A stretch of 64,000 bases of DNA from Mixta mediterraneensis (GCF_014946725.1 NZ_JACFXY010000001.1:770536-834535), one strand, 5' to 3'; shown: positions 18,863 through 28,083, numbered from the stretch's first letter. A program made the numbers and translations. The notes: generated by a model not told the origin, from the sequence alone.

Positions 18863-19646
18863 ATCCTTGTTTACCCAGCCGCATCCCTCTGATCGTTACC
18901 GCGCACAAACCGATCCGGTTTTGTTGCTGGAGAAAATTAACGTTTCATTTGATGGTTTTCGTGCCCTGACCGATCTTTCGTTACAGATCGGCATCGGTGA
19001 ATTGCGCTGCGTGATCGGCCCCAACGGCGCTGGTAAAACCACACTGATGGATGTGATCACCGGCAAAACGCGGCCTGATAATGGTCGGGTGGTTTACGAC
19101 CAGGACAGCGATCTCACCCAGCTTTCACCCGTCGATATTGCCCGCGCAGGGATTGGCCGAAAATTTCAAAAACCTACCGTTTTTGAGGCGCTAACGGTGT
19201 TTGAAAACCTGGAAATCGCCCTGAAAACCGATAAGTCCGTCTGGGCCAGCCTGCGCGCCAGGCTGAATAGTGAGCAGCAGGATCGCATCGATGATGTGCT
19301 GAAACTGCTGCGCTTAGGCGGCGAACGTAAGCGCAGAGCCGGTTTACTGTCGCACGGGCAAAAACAATTTCTGGAAATCGGCATGTTGCTGGTGCAGGAG
19401 CCGCATCTACTGTTGCTGGACGAACCGGCGGCAGGCATGACCGATGCCGAAACCGATTATACCGCCGAACTGTTACGCAGCCTGGCGGGCAAACACTCGC
19501 TGATGGTGGTGGAGCATGACATGGGCTTTGTCGAAACCATCGCCGATCACGTCACGGTATTGCATCAGGGTCAGGTCCTGGCTGAAGGATCGTTGCGCGA
19601 TGTGCAGGCCAACGAGCAGGTTATCGACGTTTATCTGGGGCGTTAA
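18855..19646 (+). CDS. urtD: Urea ABC transporter, ATP-binding protein UrtD
   Basis: LivG-type ATPase of 263 residues: Walker A GPNGAGKTT (about 54-62), signature LLSHGQKQFLEIGM, Walker B LLLLDEPAAGM, and H-loop VVEHDMGFV. ATG 18855 has GGAGGA at ideal distance, and the start overlaps the urtC end by 8 nt. An in-frame longer start upstream lies wholly inside urtC and is not supported. Confidence 0.95.
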   Translation: MTESLFTQPHPSDRYRAQTDPVLLLEKINVSFDGFRALTDLSLQIGIGELRCVIGPNGAGKTTLMDVITGKTRPDNGRVVYDQDSDLTQLSPVDIARAGIGRKFQKPTVFEALTVFENLEIALKTDKSVWASLRARLNSEQQDRIDDVLKLLRLGGERKRRAGLLSHGQKQFLEIGMLLVQEPHLLLLDEPAAGMTDAETDYTAELLRSLAGKHSLMVVEHDMGFVETIADHVTVLHQGQVLAEGSLRDVQANEQVIDVYLGR

Positions 19647-19647
19647 C

Positions 19648-20346
19648 ATGTTACAAGTTACTGAACTGAATCAATATTACGGTGGAAGCCATATTTTGCG
19701 TGGCCTGTCGTTTGAGGTAAAAATCGGTGAAATCACCTGTTTGTTAGGCCGTAATGGCGTCGGTAAAACCACATTACTGAAATGTTTGATGGGAATGATC
19801 CCAGCCAAATCGGGTGAAATTCGCTGGCAGCAAAACGTGATCAATGCGCGCAAACCGCATCAGCGCGTGCAGTCCGGCATCGCTTATGTGCCGCAGGGGC
19901 GTGAAATTTTTCCGCGCCTGACGGTAGAAGAGAATTTGCTGATGGGCCTGTCGCGCTTCTCCGCTTCACAGGCGAAACAGGTGCCGGATGAGATCTATCA
20001 GCTATTTCCAGTGCTGCTTGAAATGAAATCGCGGCGCGGCGGCGATCTTTCTGGCGGACAGCAGCAGCAGCTGGCGATCGGACGGGCGCTGGCCTGTCGT
20101 CCGCAGCTCTTAATTCTCGACGAACCCACCGAAGGGATCCAGCCTTCCGTGATCAAAGAGATCGGGGCAGTGATCCGCCAGCTGGCACAGCGTGGTGATA
20201 TGGCGATCCTGCTGGTGGAGCAGTTTTACGATTTTGCGGCCGAGCTGGCAGACAGTTATCTGGTAATGTCGCGTGGTGAAATTGTTCAGCGCGGCCGTGG
20301 TGACAGCATGGAAACGGACGGCGTGCGCGGACTGGTCGCGATTTAA
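19648..20346 (+). CDS. urtE: Urea ABC transporter, ATP-binding protein UrtE
   Basis: LivF-type ATPase of 232 residues and the last gene of the urea operon. It begins MLQVTELNQYYGGSHILRGLSF. Walker A GRNGVGKTT, signature LSGGQQQQLAIGRAL and Walker B LLILDEPTEGIQPS are present. The start codon is one base after the urtD stop, so the ATPases are made together. Longer frames upstream lie inside urtD. Confidence 0.95.
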   Translation: MLQVTELNQYYGGSHILRGLSFEVKIGEITCLLGRNGVGKTTLLKCLMGMIPAKSGEIRWQQNVINARKPHQRVQSGIAYVPQGREIFPRLTVEENLLMGLSRFSASQAKQVPDEIYQLFPVLLEMKSRRGGDLSGGQQQQLAIGRALACRPQLLILDEPTEGIQPSVIKEIGAVIRQLAQRGDMAILLVEQFYDFAAELADSYLVMSRGEIVQRGRGDSMETDGVRGLVAI

Positions 20347-20365
20347 GGCAGCTTTTCAGCTGCCT
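20346..20365. terminator. Weak hairpin between the urea and deo clusters
   Basis: aggcagc (20346-20352) pairs with gctgcct (20359-20365) around a 6-nt loop. It lies between the convergent urtE and deoX. There is no clear T-run on either strand, so termination would be weak or Rho-assisted. Confidence 0.4.
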
Positions 20366-20373
20366 GATAAGTC

Positions 20374-21387
20374 TTACAGCAAGCCAGTTTCAACCGAAAA
20401 ATGTCGCTGCTGGCCGGGTGCCAGCGCAATCAACGTACCGGCGCGCTGTGCGGCACGAAAGCCTTCAGGCCGACAAGTGGCTGGCAGGATATAGGCGGCA
20501 ACCTGCTGATCGTGATTGTGTAGCATCCAACGCGTTGCGTGAGGAAACTGCGAGGTGGAAAAGCGCGTCATTAAGGCGTAACCCTGCGGTGAGTGCAGCT
20601 CAAACTGTACTTCGTCGCCATAGCGGGCCAGATCGTCAGCGAAGAAGACGATTTCAGGATCGCACATCTCCGGCTTATCCAGCTGTCTGAAGGATTGCGG
20701 ATCCTGCGCCAACTGTGCGGTATAGGCGCGCCACGATGGCGTTGGCTGGACATGAGCAGGAACAGAAGTGCGTAATGCAAATGCATCTTCAGGAATGGAC
20801 TGCCGGAAATATCCCTGCTCTATCCATGCACTGTTGAGATGACACATATACTGCAAAGGCATTGGCGCACCCGCCAGGTTTTTTACCGTCATCTCAATAT
20901 GCAACCGTGATTCATTAGCTGACAAACGCACCGCTGGCATCGCCAGATAGTGATGGCCGAACCCTTTCACATATTCCGTTTCGCCTTCCAGCGATACCCT
21001 GCCCTCTTCCAGGGCAATCCAGGCCTTGTCCATGCGTGCACACGCTATTTCGCCATGCAGCGGATGGTCGTCATCAGGCGCAGGACAGCCGTTTGCCAGC
21101 AGGCCCGAGTGAAAAGCAAAACAGCCATAAGTATCAATGATTGAAGAACCCGCAAGTGGCTGTTTAAAACTGTGCCCCATGGTTAGCGAATGTCCGTCAA
21201 AGTTCGCATCCCAAATCATCTGCCCATAAAAGGGCAGCACAATTACACTGCCGCACCGCGTGTTTATACGCACGGCCTCAATGCCCGCCGGGTAACGGAA
21301 TAGCTCAACCTTAAAGTCATCACTTTGCAGCAGCGTACTGGGGGTGTCATAAAACTGATCGCGACGTAACGGTAGACGGGTTTTCAT
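20374..21387 (-). CDS. deoX: DeoX-type aldose-epimerase-like protein (putative deoxyribose mutarotase)
   Basis: This 337-residue protein of the aldose-1-epimerase-like fold is predicted to interconvert anomers of the sugar taken up by DeoP. Visible features: VIVLPFYGQMIWDANFDGHSLTMG, TYGCFAFHSGLLANG, HPLHGEIACARMDKAWI and MPLQYMCHLNSAW, with conserved His residues suited to catalysis. It overlaps deoP by 4 nt and is the last gene of deoK-deoP-deoX. The name rests mainly on this arrangement, as in the deoK operon of pathogenic E. coli. Confidence 0.8.
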   Translation of the reverse strand: MKTRLPLRRDQFYDTPSTLLQSDDFKVELFRYPAGIEAVRINTRCGSVIVLPFYGQMIWDANFDGHSLTMGHSFKQPLAGSSIIDTYGCFAFHSGLLANGCPAPDDDHPLHGEIACARMDKAWIALEEGRVSLEGETEYVKGFGHHYLAMPAVRLSANESRLHIEMTVKNLAGAPMPLQYMCHLNSAWIEQGYFRQSIPEDAFALRTSVPAHVQPTPSWRAYTAQLAQDPQSFRQLDKPEMCDPEIVFFADDLARYGDEVQFELHSPQGYALMTRFSTSQFPHATRWMLHNHDQQVAAYILPATCRPEGFRAAQRAGTLIALAPGQQRHFSVETGLL

Positions 21388-22709
21388 TGCAGCTCCTCCA
21401 CCAGGCGCCCGGACGCGATGGCCTGATTTTTATGGCGCAGTTCACCCCAGAAGTAAAAACCGACCCAGGCAAAGCACAGCAGCGATACGCCAAAAGCCAG
21501 TTGCATCGATCCCAGATGGTCGGAAGCGAAGCCTTGCAGCGCGGGCACGAAAGCCGCACCGACGATAGCCATAACGATAAATGCCCCCGCCACTTCAGTG
21601 TATTTATTGTCCACGGTGGCGAGCGTTCCCGCATAGATAGTCGCCCAGCAGGGTCCAAACAATACGCTGACGAAGACAGCAGCATAAACGGCGGTAAAGT
21701 TGGGCACCAGCATGACATAGGCCAGCGTCAAAACGCCCAGCACCGAATAAGCGATCAGCACTTTTTCTGCCCGGAAGCGCGTCATCAGGAAGTTAGCGAC
21801 AAATTTACCGATAAAGAAACAGATAAAGCTGTAGATCATAAAGTTGGAAGCGTGACGCTCATTGGTTGCGCCCAGCGTCAGCGCCAGACGGATGGTGAAT
21901 GACCACACTGCCACCTGCATGCCGACATAGAGAAACTGCGCCATAATGCCACGTTTAAAATGGCGGTTATGGGCCAGATAGCGAAAGGTTTCACCCAGCG
22001 ATGGCTGTGATTTTTTGCTGCTTTCCGGCTTGCAACGTGGATAGCGGGTAAACATAAACAGCAGCATGACCACCACTAACACCATTACCAGATATTTATA
22101 CGGTTCCAGCGTGTGCTCCAGCATACTCAGACGAAACGCATGAGCCTGATCGACCGACATGCCTGCCATCTGGTTTGCCAGGCTTTCCCCATCCTGAAAC
22201 ACCAGATATTTCCCCAGCACGATGCCCATTAACGCCCCGATCGGATAAAACGTCTGGCTGATGTTCAGCCGCAAGGTGGCGCGATCGCGGTGACCAATCA
22301 TTGAGCTATAGGTATTCGCTGCGGTTTCAAGGAAGCTCAGGCCAATGGCAATGGCAAAAATTGCCGCGAGGAACATGGTGTAAGTCGCCATATGCGACGC
22401 CGGATAAAACAGTACGCAACCGACAATATAGAGCGCCAGCCCCATCAGAATGGCCAGCTTATAACTGGCTTTACGGATCACCAGCGAAGCCGGGATGGCA
22501 ATCAGAAAATAGCCGCCATAAAAAGCACTTTGCACCAGGGCGCTGGCGAAGTCACTCAGGGCAAAAACGCTTTTGAACTGGGTGATTAAGATGTCGTTCA
22601 GGCTCGCGGCACAGCCCCACAAGGGGAACAGACAAGAGAGCAAAATGAACTGGAACAGCGGTGTTTTATTCAAATAGCCATCAGGTTGCTGAACAGTGTT
22701 CTGTTGCAT
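21384..22709 (-). CDS. deoP: FucP-family MFS permease, probable deoxyribose transporter
   Basis: 441 residues with about 12 hydrophobic segments, of the fucose:proton symporter family of the major facilitator superfamily. Conserved stretches: LSCLFPLWGCAASLNDILITQFK near the N-terminus, FLETAANTYSSMIGHRDRATLRLNISQTFYPIGALMG, and FGPCWATIYAGTLATVDNKYTEVAGAFIVMAIVGAA. It lies between deoK and deoX, which makes 2-deoxyribose the likely substrate. Confidence 0.85.
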   Translation of the reverse strand: MQQNTVQQPDGYLNKTPLFQFILLSCLFPLWGCAASLNDILITQFKSVFALSDFASALVQSAFYGGYFLIAIPASLVIRKASYKLAILMGLALYIVGCVLFYPASHMATYTMFLAAIFAIAIGLSFLETAANTYSSMIGHRDRATLRLNISQTFYPIGALMGIVLGKYLVFQDGESLANQMAGMSVDQAHAFRLSMLEHTLEPYKYLVMVLVVVMLLFMFTRYPRCKPESSKKSQPSLGETFRYLAHNRHFKRGIMAQFLYVGMQVAVWSFTIRLALTLGATNERHASNFMIYSFICFFIGKFVANFLMTRFRAEKVLIAYSVLGVLTLAYVMLVPNFTAVYAAVFVSVLFGPCWATIYAGTLATVDNKYTEVAGAFIVMAIVGAAFVPALQGFASDHLGSMQLAFGVSLLCFAWVGFYFWGELRHKNQAIASGRLVEELQ

Positions 22710-22718
22710 GACTCGACC

Positions 22719-23636
22719 TCAGTGAACGTTAAGAAAACGCTGGAAGGTTTCCGCGTCGGGATAGGAGCGCTGAGTACCGCGCTCCGTCACACTGCAGGCG
22801 GCATACGCTGACGCCTGCTGCATCGCTTCCAGGATATTGCCGGTTTTTACCAGCATGTAAGCAAAGCAGCCGATAAACGCATCACCGGCCCCACTGGTAT
22901 CCACTGCCCTGACCGTTACGGGGGCGACCTGATGCAGATCATCATTGCTCATCCATAGCGATCCCCGGCTGCCGAGAGTGATGATCAGGTTTTTCAGCCC
23001 ACGCTTAAGCAACGACTGTCCGGCAAGTTTTACCTCTTCATCGCTGCTGACCGGCATACCCGTCAAAATTTCGAGTTCGGTTTCATTCGGCATAAAAAAG
23101 TCACACTTGCAGGCGTACTGAATATCCAGATTCGCGACGGCGGGCGCAGGATTCAGGATGACCTTAATGTCATGCTGACGGGCGAAGTCGATCGCGTAAT
23201 AGACCGTTTCAGGCGGGATTTCGAGTTGCAGGATCATAAGCTGACACGCTTTCAGCGCATCAGCCGCCGCATCAATATCTGCGGGTTTAAGCTGCTGATT
23301 GGCCCCCTTAACGATCAGGATACGGTTCTGCGACTGCTCATCGACAAAAATTGGCGCGACGCCACTTGAAGTGCCAGGCGCGGTAGTGACATAGCGCGTA
23401 TCCACACCTTGCTGTTGCAGGTTCGCCACTGTGTTAGGAGCAAACAGATCGTCACCGACTTTGCTGATCATCATGACCTTACCGCCCAACTTCGCCGCCG
23501 CAATGGCCTGGTTAGCCCCTTTTCCACCGCAGCCGATGGCAAAATCGGGCGCTTCCAGGGTTTCTCCCGCCTTCGGTAGGTGATTGGTATAGGTGATGAG
23601 ATCCACCATATTCGACCCAATAACGGCTATCTCCAT
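22719..23636 (-). CDS. deoK: Deoxyribokinase (ribokinase-like)
   Basis: A PfkB-family kinase predicted to phosphorylate 2-deoxy-D-ribose at O5, giving the substrate of DeoC. With ATG 23636 it has 305 residues, begins MEIAVIGSNMVDLITYTNHLPK and carries GCGGKGANQAIAAAKLGG and the catalytic DTSGAGDAF, whose second Asp is the base. The GGGAGGA site lies 5 nt before this ATG; the ATG one codon earlier is too close. The resemblance to Salmonella-type DeoK is strong. It diverges from deoC across a shared control region. Confidence 0.9.
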   Translation of the reverse strand: MEIAVIGSNMVDLITYTNHLPKAGETLEAPDFAIGCGGKGANQAIAAAKLGGKVMMISKVGDDLFAPNTVANLQQQGVDTRYVTTAPGTSSGVAPIFVDEQSQNRILIVKGANQQLKPADIDAAADALKACQLMILQLEIPPETVYYAIDFARQHDIKVILNPAPAVANLDIQYACKCDFFMPNETELEILTGMPVSSDEEVKLAGQSLLKRGLKNLIITLGSRGSLWMSNDDLHQVAPVTVRAVDTSGAGDAFIGCFAYMLVKTGNILEAMQQASAYAACSVTERGTQRSYPDAETFQRFLNVH

Positions 23637-23668
23637 CATTTCCTCCCGGATAGTTTTCAATCTTTAAA

Positions 23669-23684
23669 TGTTATAAAAGTAACA
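23669..23684. promoter_or_regulatory. DeoR operator, deoK side
   Basis: TGTTATAAAAGTAACA has the DeoR operator form TGTTA-N6-TAACA (E. coli site TGTTAGAATTCTAACA) with both half-sites exact. It lies 33 bp upstream of deoK. Confidence 0.75.
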
Positions 23685-23708
23685 ATAAAAATTCACATAA
23701 GTTAATTT

Positions 23709-23724
23709 TGTGACAAAAACCACA
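23709..23724. promoter_or_regulatory. CRP site in the deoK/deoC divergent region
   Basis: TGTGACAAAAACCACA matches TGTGA-N6-TCACA with one mismatch. It lies between the two DeoR operators and could serve both promoters. This is the combination (CRP plus DeoR) known for E. coli deo control. Confidence 0.65.
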
Positions 23725-23775
23725 TCCTGGAATGGTTATTAAAACGGTGAAATGAAGATTGACGCGATAGCTCAG

Positions 23776-23791
23776 TGTTATTATTTTAACA
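23776..23791. promoter_or_regulatory. DeoR operator, deoC side
   Basis: TGTTATTATTTTAACA again fits TGTTA-N6-TAACA exactly in both half-sites and lies 26 bp before deoC. Its centre is 107 bp from the deoK-side operator, about ten helical turns, which would suit looping by DeoR. Confidence 0.75.
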
Positions 23792-23816
23792 AAACAACAT
23801 CAAACTGGAGATTGTC

Positions 23817-24497
23817 ATGACCCTGCCTGCTCTGAACTACGCCGACTATATCGACCATACTCTGCTCGCCGCTGACGCTACCGAAGCGCAAATTTGTCGT
23901 CTCTGTGCCGAAGCCTGACAGCATCATTTTTATGCGGTGTGCGTAAATGCCGGTTATGTGCCACTGGCAGCGCAATGTCTGGCCGACAGTGAAGTGAAAG
24001 TCTGTTCAGTCATAGGTTTCCCGCTGGGAGCAACCTTAACCACGGTGAAAGTCTTTGAAACCCAGGCCGCCATCGCTGCGGGTGCGCAGGAGATCGACGT
24101 GGTGATTAATGTGGGCTGGCTGAAGAGTGACAATATGGCGGCGGTGGCAGCGGAGATTGCTGCGGTGCGCGAAGTTTGCGGGGCGATCCCATTAAAGGTA
24201 ATATTGGAAACCTGCCTGCTTGATCAGACGCAAATCATTAAAATTTGTGAGATTTGTCGTGATTTGCAGGTCGCTTTTGTGAAAACTTCAACCGGTTTTA
24301 GCCATGGCGGTGCGCGCATTGAAGACGTACAGTTGATGAAAGCCAGCGTGGGTGACAAGGTCGCGGTGAAAGCTTCCGGTGCAGTGCGCGATCGTCAAAC
24401 GGCGCAGGCGATGATTGACGCGGGCGCAACGCGCATTGGCACAAGTTCCGGCATCGCCATCGTCTCCGGCCAGGCGCCTTCCACTTCAGGATATTAA
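23817..24497 (+). pseudogene. deoC: Deoxyribose-phosphate aldolase with an in-frame TGA at codon 34
   Basis: DeoC splits 2-deoxyribose-5-phosphate into acetaldehyde and glyceraldehyde-3-phosphate. The frame from ATG 23817 would give 226 residues, full size for the short bacterial type. Codon 34 (23916-23918) is TGA, interrupting [23 protein letters not shown]. All later motifs remain, including AFVKTSTGF with the Schiff-base Lys, [11 protein letters not shown] and [15 protein letters not shown] or TGG would restore the frame. It is read with deoR (16-nt gap). Re-initiation downstream would lose the first beta-strand and the substrate loop. Confidence 0.9.
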
Positions 24498-24513
24498 ACA
24501 CACAGAGATGACC

Positions 24514-25278
24514 ATGGAAACCCGGCGCGACGAACGCATTTATAAGCTGGCTCAGGCGCTTAAGCGCACCGACAAACTGCACCTGAAAGACGCAGCACAA
24601 CTGCTGGGCGTCTCCGAGATGACCATCCGCCGCGATTTGACGGAGCCAGCCTCCACGGTAGTGCTATTGGGTGGTTATATTGTCAGCGATCCGAAAAGCC
24701 ACGCCGGGCACTATTTTATCTCAGATCAGCACGGGCAAAATGCCGCCAGAAAGCAGCGCCTGGCGCAGGCGGCCGCCAGTTTGATTAGTGAAAATGATAC
24801 GGTATTTTTTGATTGCGGCACCACGCTGCCCTATATCGCTGATGCCATTCCTGACACTTTGCCCTTCACGGCCATATGCTGCGCGATGAATACCTTTCTG
24901 GCATTGAAAGAAAAACCAGCCTGCAATGTGATCTTAAGCGGTGGAGAATTTCATGCCGATAATGCCCTGTTCACACCCATTGGCGCGCATTCCATCCTTG
25001 ATGATCTCTGTCCAACCCTGGCGTTTATCTCGGCGGCCGGCGTCGATAAAGATCAAGGCGCAACCTGCTACAACACCAATGAATTAGCCATGAAACACCA
25101 CGCGATGTTGCGTGCATGTCAGCGAGTGCTGGTGGCAGACAGCAGCAAATATGGCAAAGTGCTGCCCGCCCGCATTGGCGAACTGCGGCGTTTTGATCTG
25201 CTGGTGAGTGATAGCGCGCCGGATCAGGCGCTGAAAAACTGGCTGACGCAACAAAACATTCCGCTGCGCCTGCCATAA
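24514..25278 (+). CDS. deoR: Deoxyribose-responsive repressor DeoR
   Basis: Starting at ATG 24514 the protein has 254 residues and begins METRRDERIYKLAQALKRTDKLHLKDAAQLLGVSEMTIRRDL. That is the DeoR helix-turn-helix (about 17-40) and closely matches E. coli DeoR (252 residues). The sensor domain (about 75-235) includes FFDCGTTLPYIADAI and ILSGGEFHADNALF. Deoxyribose-5-phosphate is the known inducer. The two operators upstream of deoC and deoK fit it. An ATG two codons earlier is possible but badly spaced from a ribosome site. Confidence 0.92.
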   Translation: METRRDERIYKLAQALKRTDKLHLKDAAQLLGVSEMTIRRDLTEPASTVVLLGGYIVSDPKSHAGHYFISDQHGQNAARKQRLAQAAASLISENDTVFFDCGTTLPYIADAIPDTLPFTAICCAMNTFLALKEKPACNVILSGGEFHADNALFTPIGAHSILDDLCPTLAFISAAGVDKDQGATCYNTNELAMKHHAMLRACQRVLVADSSKYGKVLPARIGELRRFDLLVSDSAPDQALKNWLTQQNIPLRLP

Positions 25279-25282
25279 ACGA

Positions 25283-26230
25283 TTAAGCCCAGCGGTTTTC
25301 AATCGCTTCACCATCCCGCAGGCGGCGTAAGTTATCACAGACGCCCGCCACATTTCCGGCTAGGGAAATATCGGTCACGCCGCCAATATGTGGTGTAGCG
25401 ATAACGTTGTAGCTAAATACGACATCATTTGGCGCAGGCGGTTCTTGCCAGAACACATCAAGCCCGGCCCCGGCCAGCGTTTTATTTTCTAACGCGGCGA
25501 TAAAAGCCGGCTTGTCGATCAAACCGCCACGGCCAAGGTTAATCAAAAAGCTACCGTGCTTCATTTGATTCAGCGCGTTCGCATTGATGATGTTATGGGT
25601 TTGCGCATTATCCGGCAGGCTGAGTACCACAAAGTCAGCGCGTTCCAGTAGCTGCGGTAGCTGAGTCATATCGCCGATCCAATCCAGTCCGTGCTTTTCA
25701 GCAAATGCCGTATCGGCTTCACGCTTCACACCGATCATGCGCATCCCAAAGGGGGCCAGACGTTTCGCCAGCGCTTTGCCGATGCCGCCTAGTCCTACCA
25801 GCCCAACCGTTTTGCCCATCAAACCAATACCGACCGGTTGGCCGAGACGCTGCTGCGCCAGACATTGCGCGATTTCCTGATGACGACGCGCGAGGCCAAT
25901 CATCATCCAGATACCAAGTTCAGCCACTGAATCTGCATTGCCGGAAGTATGAGAAGGCACGTTCGCCACCATAATGCCCTGCTGTTTTGCCGCGGCGGTA
26001 TCCACGCTCTCCAGGCCGGTTCCGGCTTGCTGGATCAGTTTCAGGCGATCGGCGGTCGCTAACAGGCGAGCATCCACTTTGCACATGCCGGGAATCAACG
26101 CGTCAAAACCCGCCAGGCTTTCAGCCGCATGGCCTGCCGAGGCGACAAATTCGACATCCGGCATAGTCTGACGAATCGACGCAATCAATCCACCCTAGGC
26201 ATTTTCATCCGCTGCGATCAGCACTCTCAT
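25283..26230 (-). pseudogene. D-isomer-specific 2-hydroxyacid dehydrogenase with TAG at codon 12
   Basis: The minus frame from ATG 26230, with a strong GGAGGAAG site, would encode 315 residues. Codon 12 (26197-26195) is TAG: MRVLIAADENA-stop-GGLIASIRQT. The rest is a complete NAD-dependent dehydrogenase: Rossmann GLVGLGGIGKALAKRL, catalytic Arg in NLGRGGLID, Glu in FWQEPP and His in ATPHIGG. A weak TTG start at 26188 would drop the first beta-strand. CAG in place of TAG would restore it. It converges with deoR (4-nt gap). The substrate cannot be told from sequence. Confidence 0.88.
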
Positions 26231-26415
26231 CTAACTTCCTCCGCTTATCAGGCAAAAATGCAGCATAGACTTGAGTTTGTGCGTAAATCAAACAGTTATC
26301 CTGGACTACGGCACGCAACGGAAGAATCCCCGCCCCCCGGCTGTGATTAGGCAGTGAAAAAGGCTAAACTTCGACATCATCCAAACGACAAACAGACCCA
26401 GAGGCTCAATACAAC

Positions 26416-28083
26416 GTGGCTCAATTCGTCTATAGCATGCACCGCGTCGGCAAAGTTGTTCCGCCGAAGCGACATATTCTGAAGAACATCTCCCTTAGCT
26501 TTTTCCCTGGCGCGAAAATCGGCGTACTCGGCCTGAACGGCGCCGGGAAATCCACGCTGCTGCGCATCATGGCCGGCATCGATAAAGATATTGAAGGGGA
26601 AGCGCGCCCACAGCCAGGCATCAAAATTGGTTATCTGCCGCAGGAACCTCAGCTCAACCTGGAGCATACCGTTCGTGAATCGGTAGAAGAAGCGCTGGCA
26701 GAAGTCGTTGGCGCGTTAAAACGTCTGGACGAAGTGTATGCGCTTTATGCAGAAGAGGACGCAGACTTCGATAAGCTGGCCGCTGAGCAAGGCCGTCTGG
26801 AAGAGATTATCCAGGCGCACGATGGTCATAACCTTAATACTCAGCTGGAGCGCGCTGCCGACGCGCTGCGCCTGCCAGACTGGGATGCGAAGATTGCCAA
26901 CCTGTCAGGGGGGGAACGCCGCCGCGTGGCGCTATGTCGCCTGCTGCTGGAAAAACCAGACATGCTGCTGCTGGACGAACCGACCAACCACCTGGACGCA
27001 GAATCCGTGGCGTGGCTGGAACGCTTCCTGCACGATTTCGAAGGCACCGTGGTAGCCATCACCCATGACCGTTACTTCCTTGATAACGTCGCGGGCTGGA
27101 TCCTGGAGCTGGATCGCGGCGAAGGTATTCCGTGGGAAGGCAACTACTCATCCTGGCTGGAGCAGAAAGATGCACGTCTGGCACAGGAAGCCTCTTCTGA
27201 AGCCGCACGTCGTAAATCCATTGAGAAAGAGCTGGAGTGGGTACGTCAGGGCACCAAAGGCCGTCAGTCCAAGGGCAAAGCCCGTCTGGCACGTTTTGAA
27301 GAGCTGAACAGTACCGACTATCAGAAACGTAACGAAACCAACGAGCTGTTTATTCCGCCTGGCGCACGCCTGGGTGATAAAGTGCTGGAAGTCAGCCATC
27401 TGCGTAAATCCTACGGGGATCGTGTGCTGATTGACGATTTATCGTTCTCAGTACCGAAAGGTGCCATCGTTGGCATCATCGGGCCTAACGGCGCGGGTAA
27501 ATCCACCCTGTTCCGCATGATGTCGGGTCAGGAGCAGCCTGACTCCGGCAGCATTGTGCTGGGAGATACCGTTAAACTGGCCTCCGTCGATCAGTTCCGC
27601 GACAGCATGGATAATTCGAAAACTGTCTGGGAAGAAGTGTCCGGCGGCCAGGACATCATGCGTATCGGCAACACTGAGATGCCAAGTCGCGCCTACGTGG
27701 GTCGCTTTAACTTTAAGGGTGTCGATCAGGGTAAACGTGTAGGCGAACTTTCCGGCGGTGAGCGTGGTCGCTTGCACCTCGCTAAACTGCTGCAGGTTGG
27801 CGGCAATATGTTGCTGCTTGATGAACCGACCAATGATCTGGACATCGAAACCTTGCGCGCACTGGAAAATGCCCTGCTGGAGTTCCCAGGCTGCGCCATG
27901 GTGATCTCGCATGACCGCTGGTTCCTTGACCGTATTGCCACCCATATTCTGGATTACCAGGATGAAGGCAAGATCGAATTCTTTGAAGGCAACTTCACCG
28001 AATACGAAGAGTACAAAAAACGCACGCTGGGCGCCGACGCGCTGGAGCCGAAGCGTATCAAGTACAAACGTATGATAAAATAA
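26416..28083 (+). CDS. ettA: Energy-dependent translational throttle protein EttA (ABC-F)
   Basis: EttA is an ABC-F ATPase that binds the ribosomal E site and gates the first peptide bond according to the ATP/ADP ratio. The 555 residues are the E. coli length and nearly the same sequence. It has two nucleotide-binding domains with Walker A GLNGAGKST (about 39-47) and GPNGAGKST (about 356-364), each with an LSGGE signature. The linker WVRQGTKGRQSKGKARLARFEEL and the short arm insert of EttA are visible. The start codon is GTG. Confidence 0.97.
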   Translation: MAQFVYSMHRVGKVVPPKRHILKNISLSFFPGAKIGVLGLNGAGKSTLLRIMAGIDKDIEGEARPQPGIKIGYLPQEPQLNLEHTVRESVEEALAEVVGALKRLDEVYALYAEEDADFDKLAAEQGRLEEIIQAHDGHNLNTQLERAADALRLPDWDAKIANLSGGERRRVALCRLLLEKPDMLLLDEPTNHLDAESVAWLERFLHDFEGTVVAITHDRYFLDNVAGWILELDRGEGIPWEGNYSSWLEQKDARLAQEASSEAARRKSIEKELEWVRQGTKGRQSKGKARLARFEELNSTDYQKRNETNELFIPPGARLGDKVLEVSHLRKSYGDRVLIDDLSFSVPKGAIVGIIGPNGAGKSTLFRMMSGQEQPDSGSIVLGDTVKLASVDQFRDSMDNSKTVWEEVSGGQDIMRIGNTEMPSRAYVGRFNFKGVDQGKRVGELSGGERGRLHLAKLLQVGGNMLLLDEPTNDLDIETLRALENALLEFPGCAMVISHDRWFLDRIATHILDYQDEGKIEFFEGNFTEYEEYKKRTLGADALEPKRIKYKRMIK

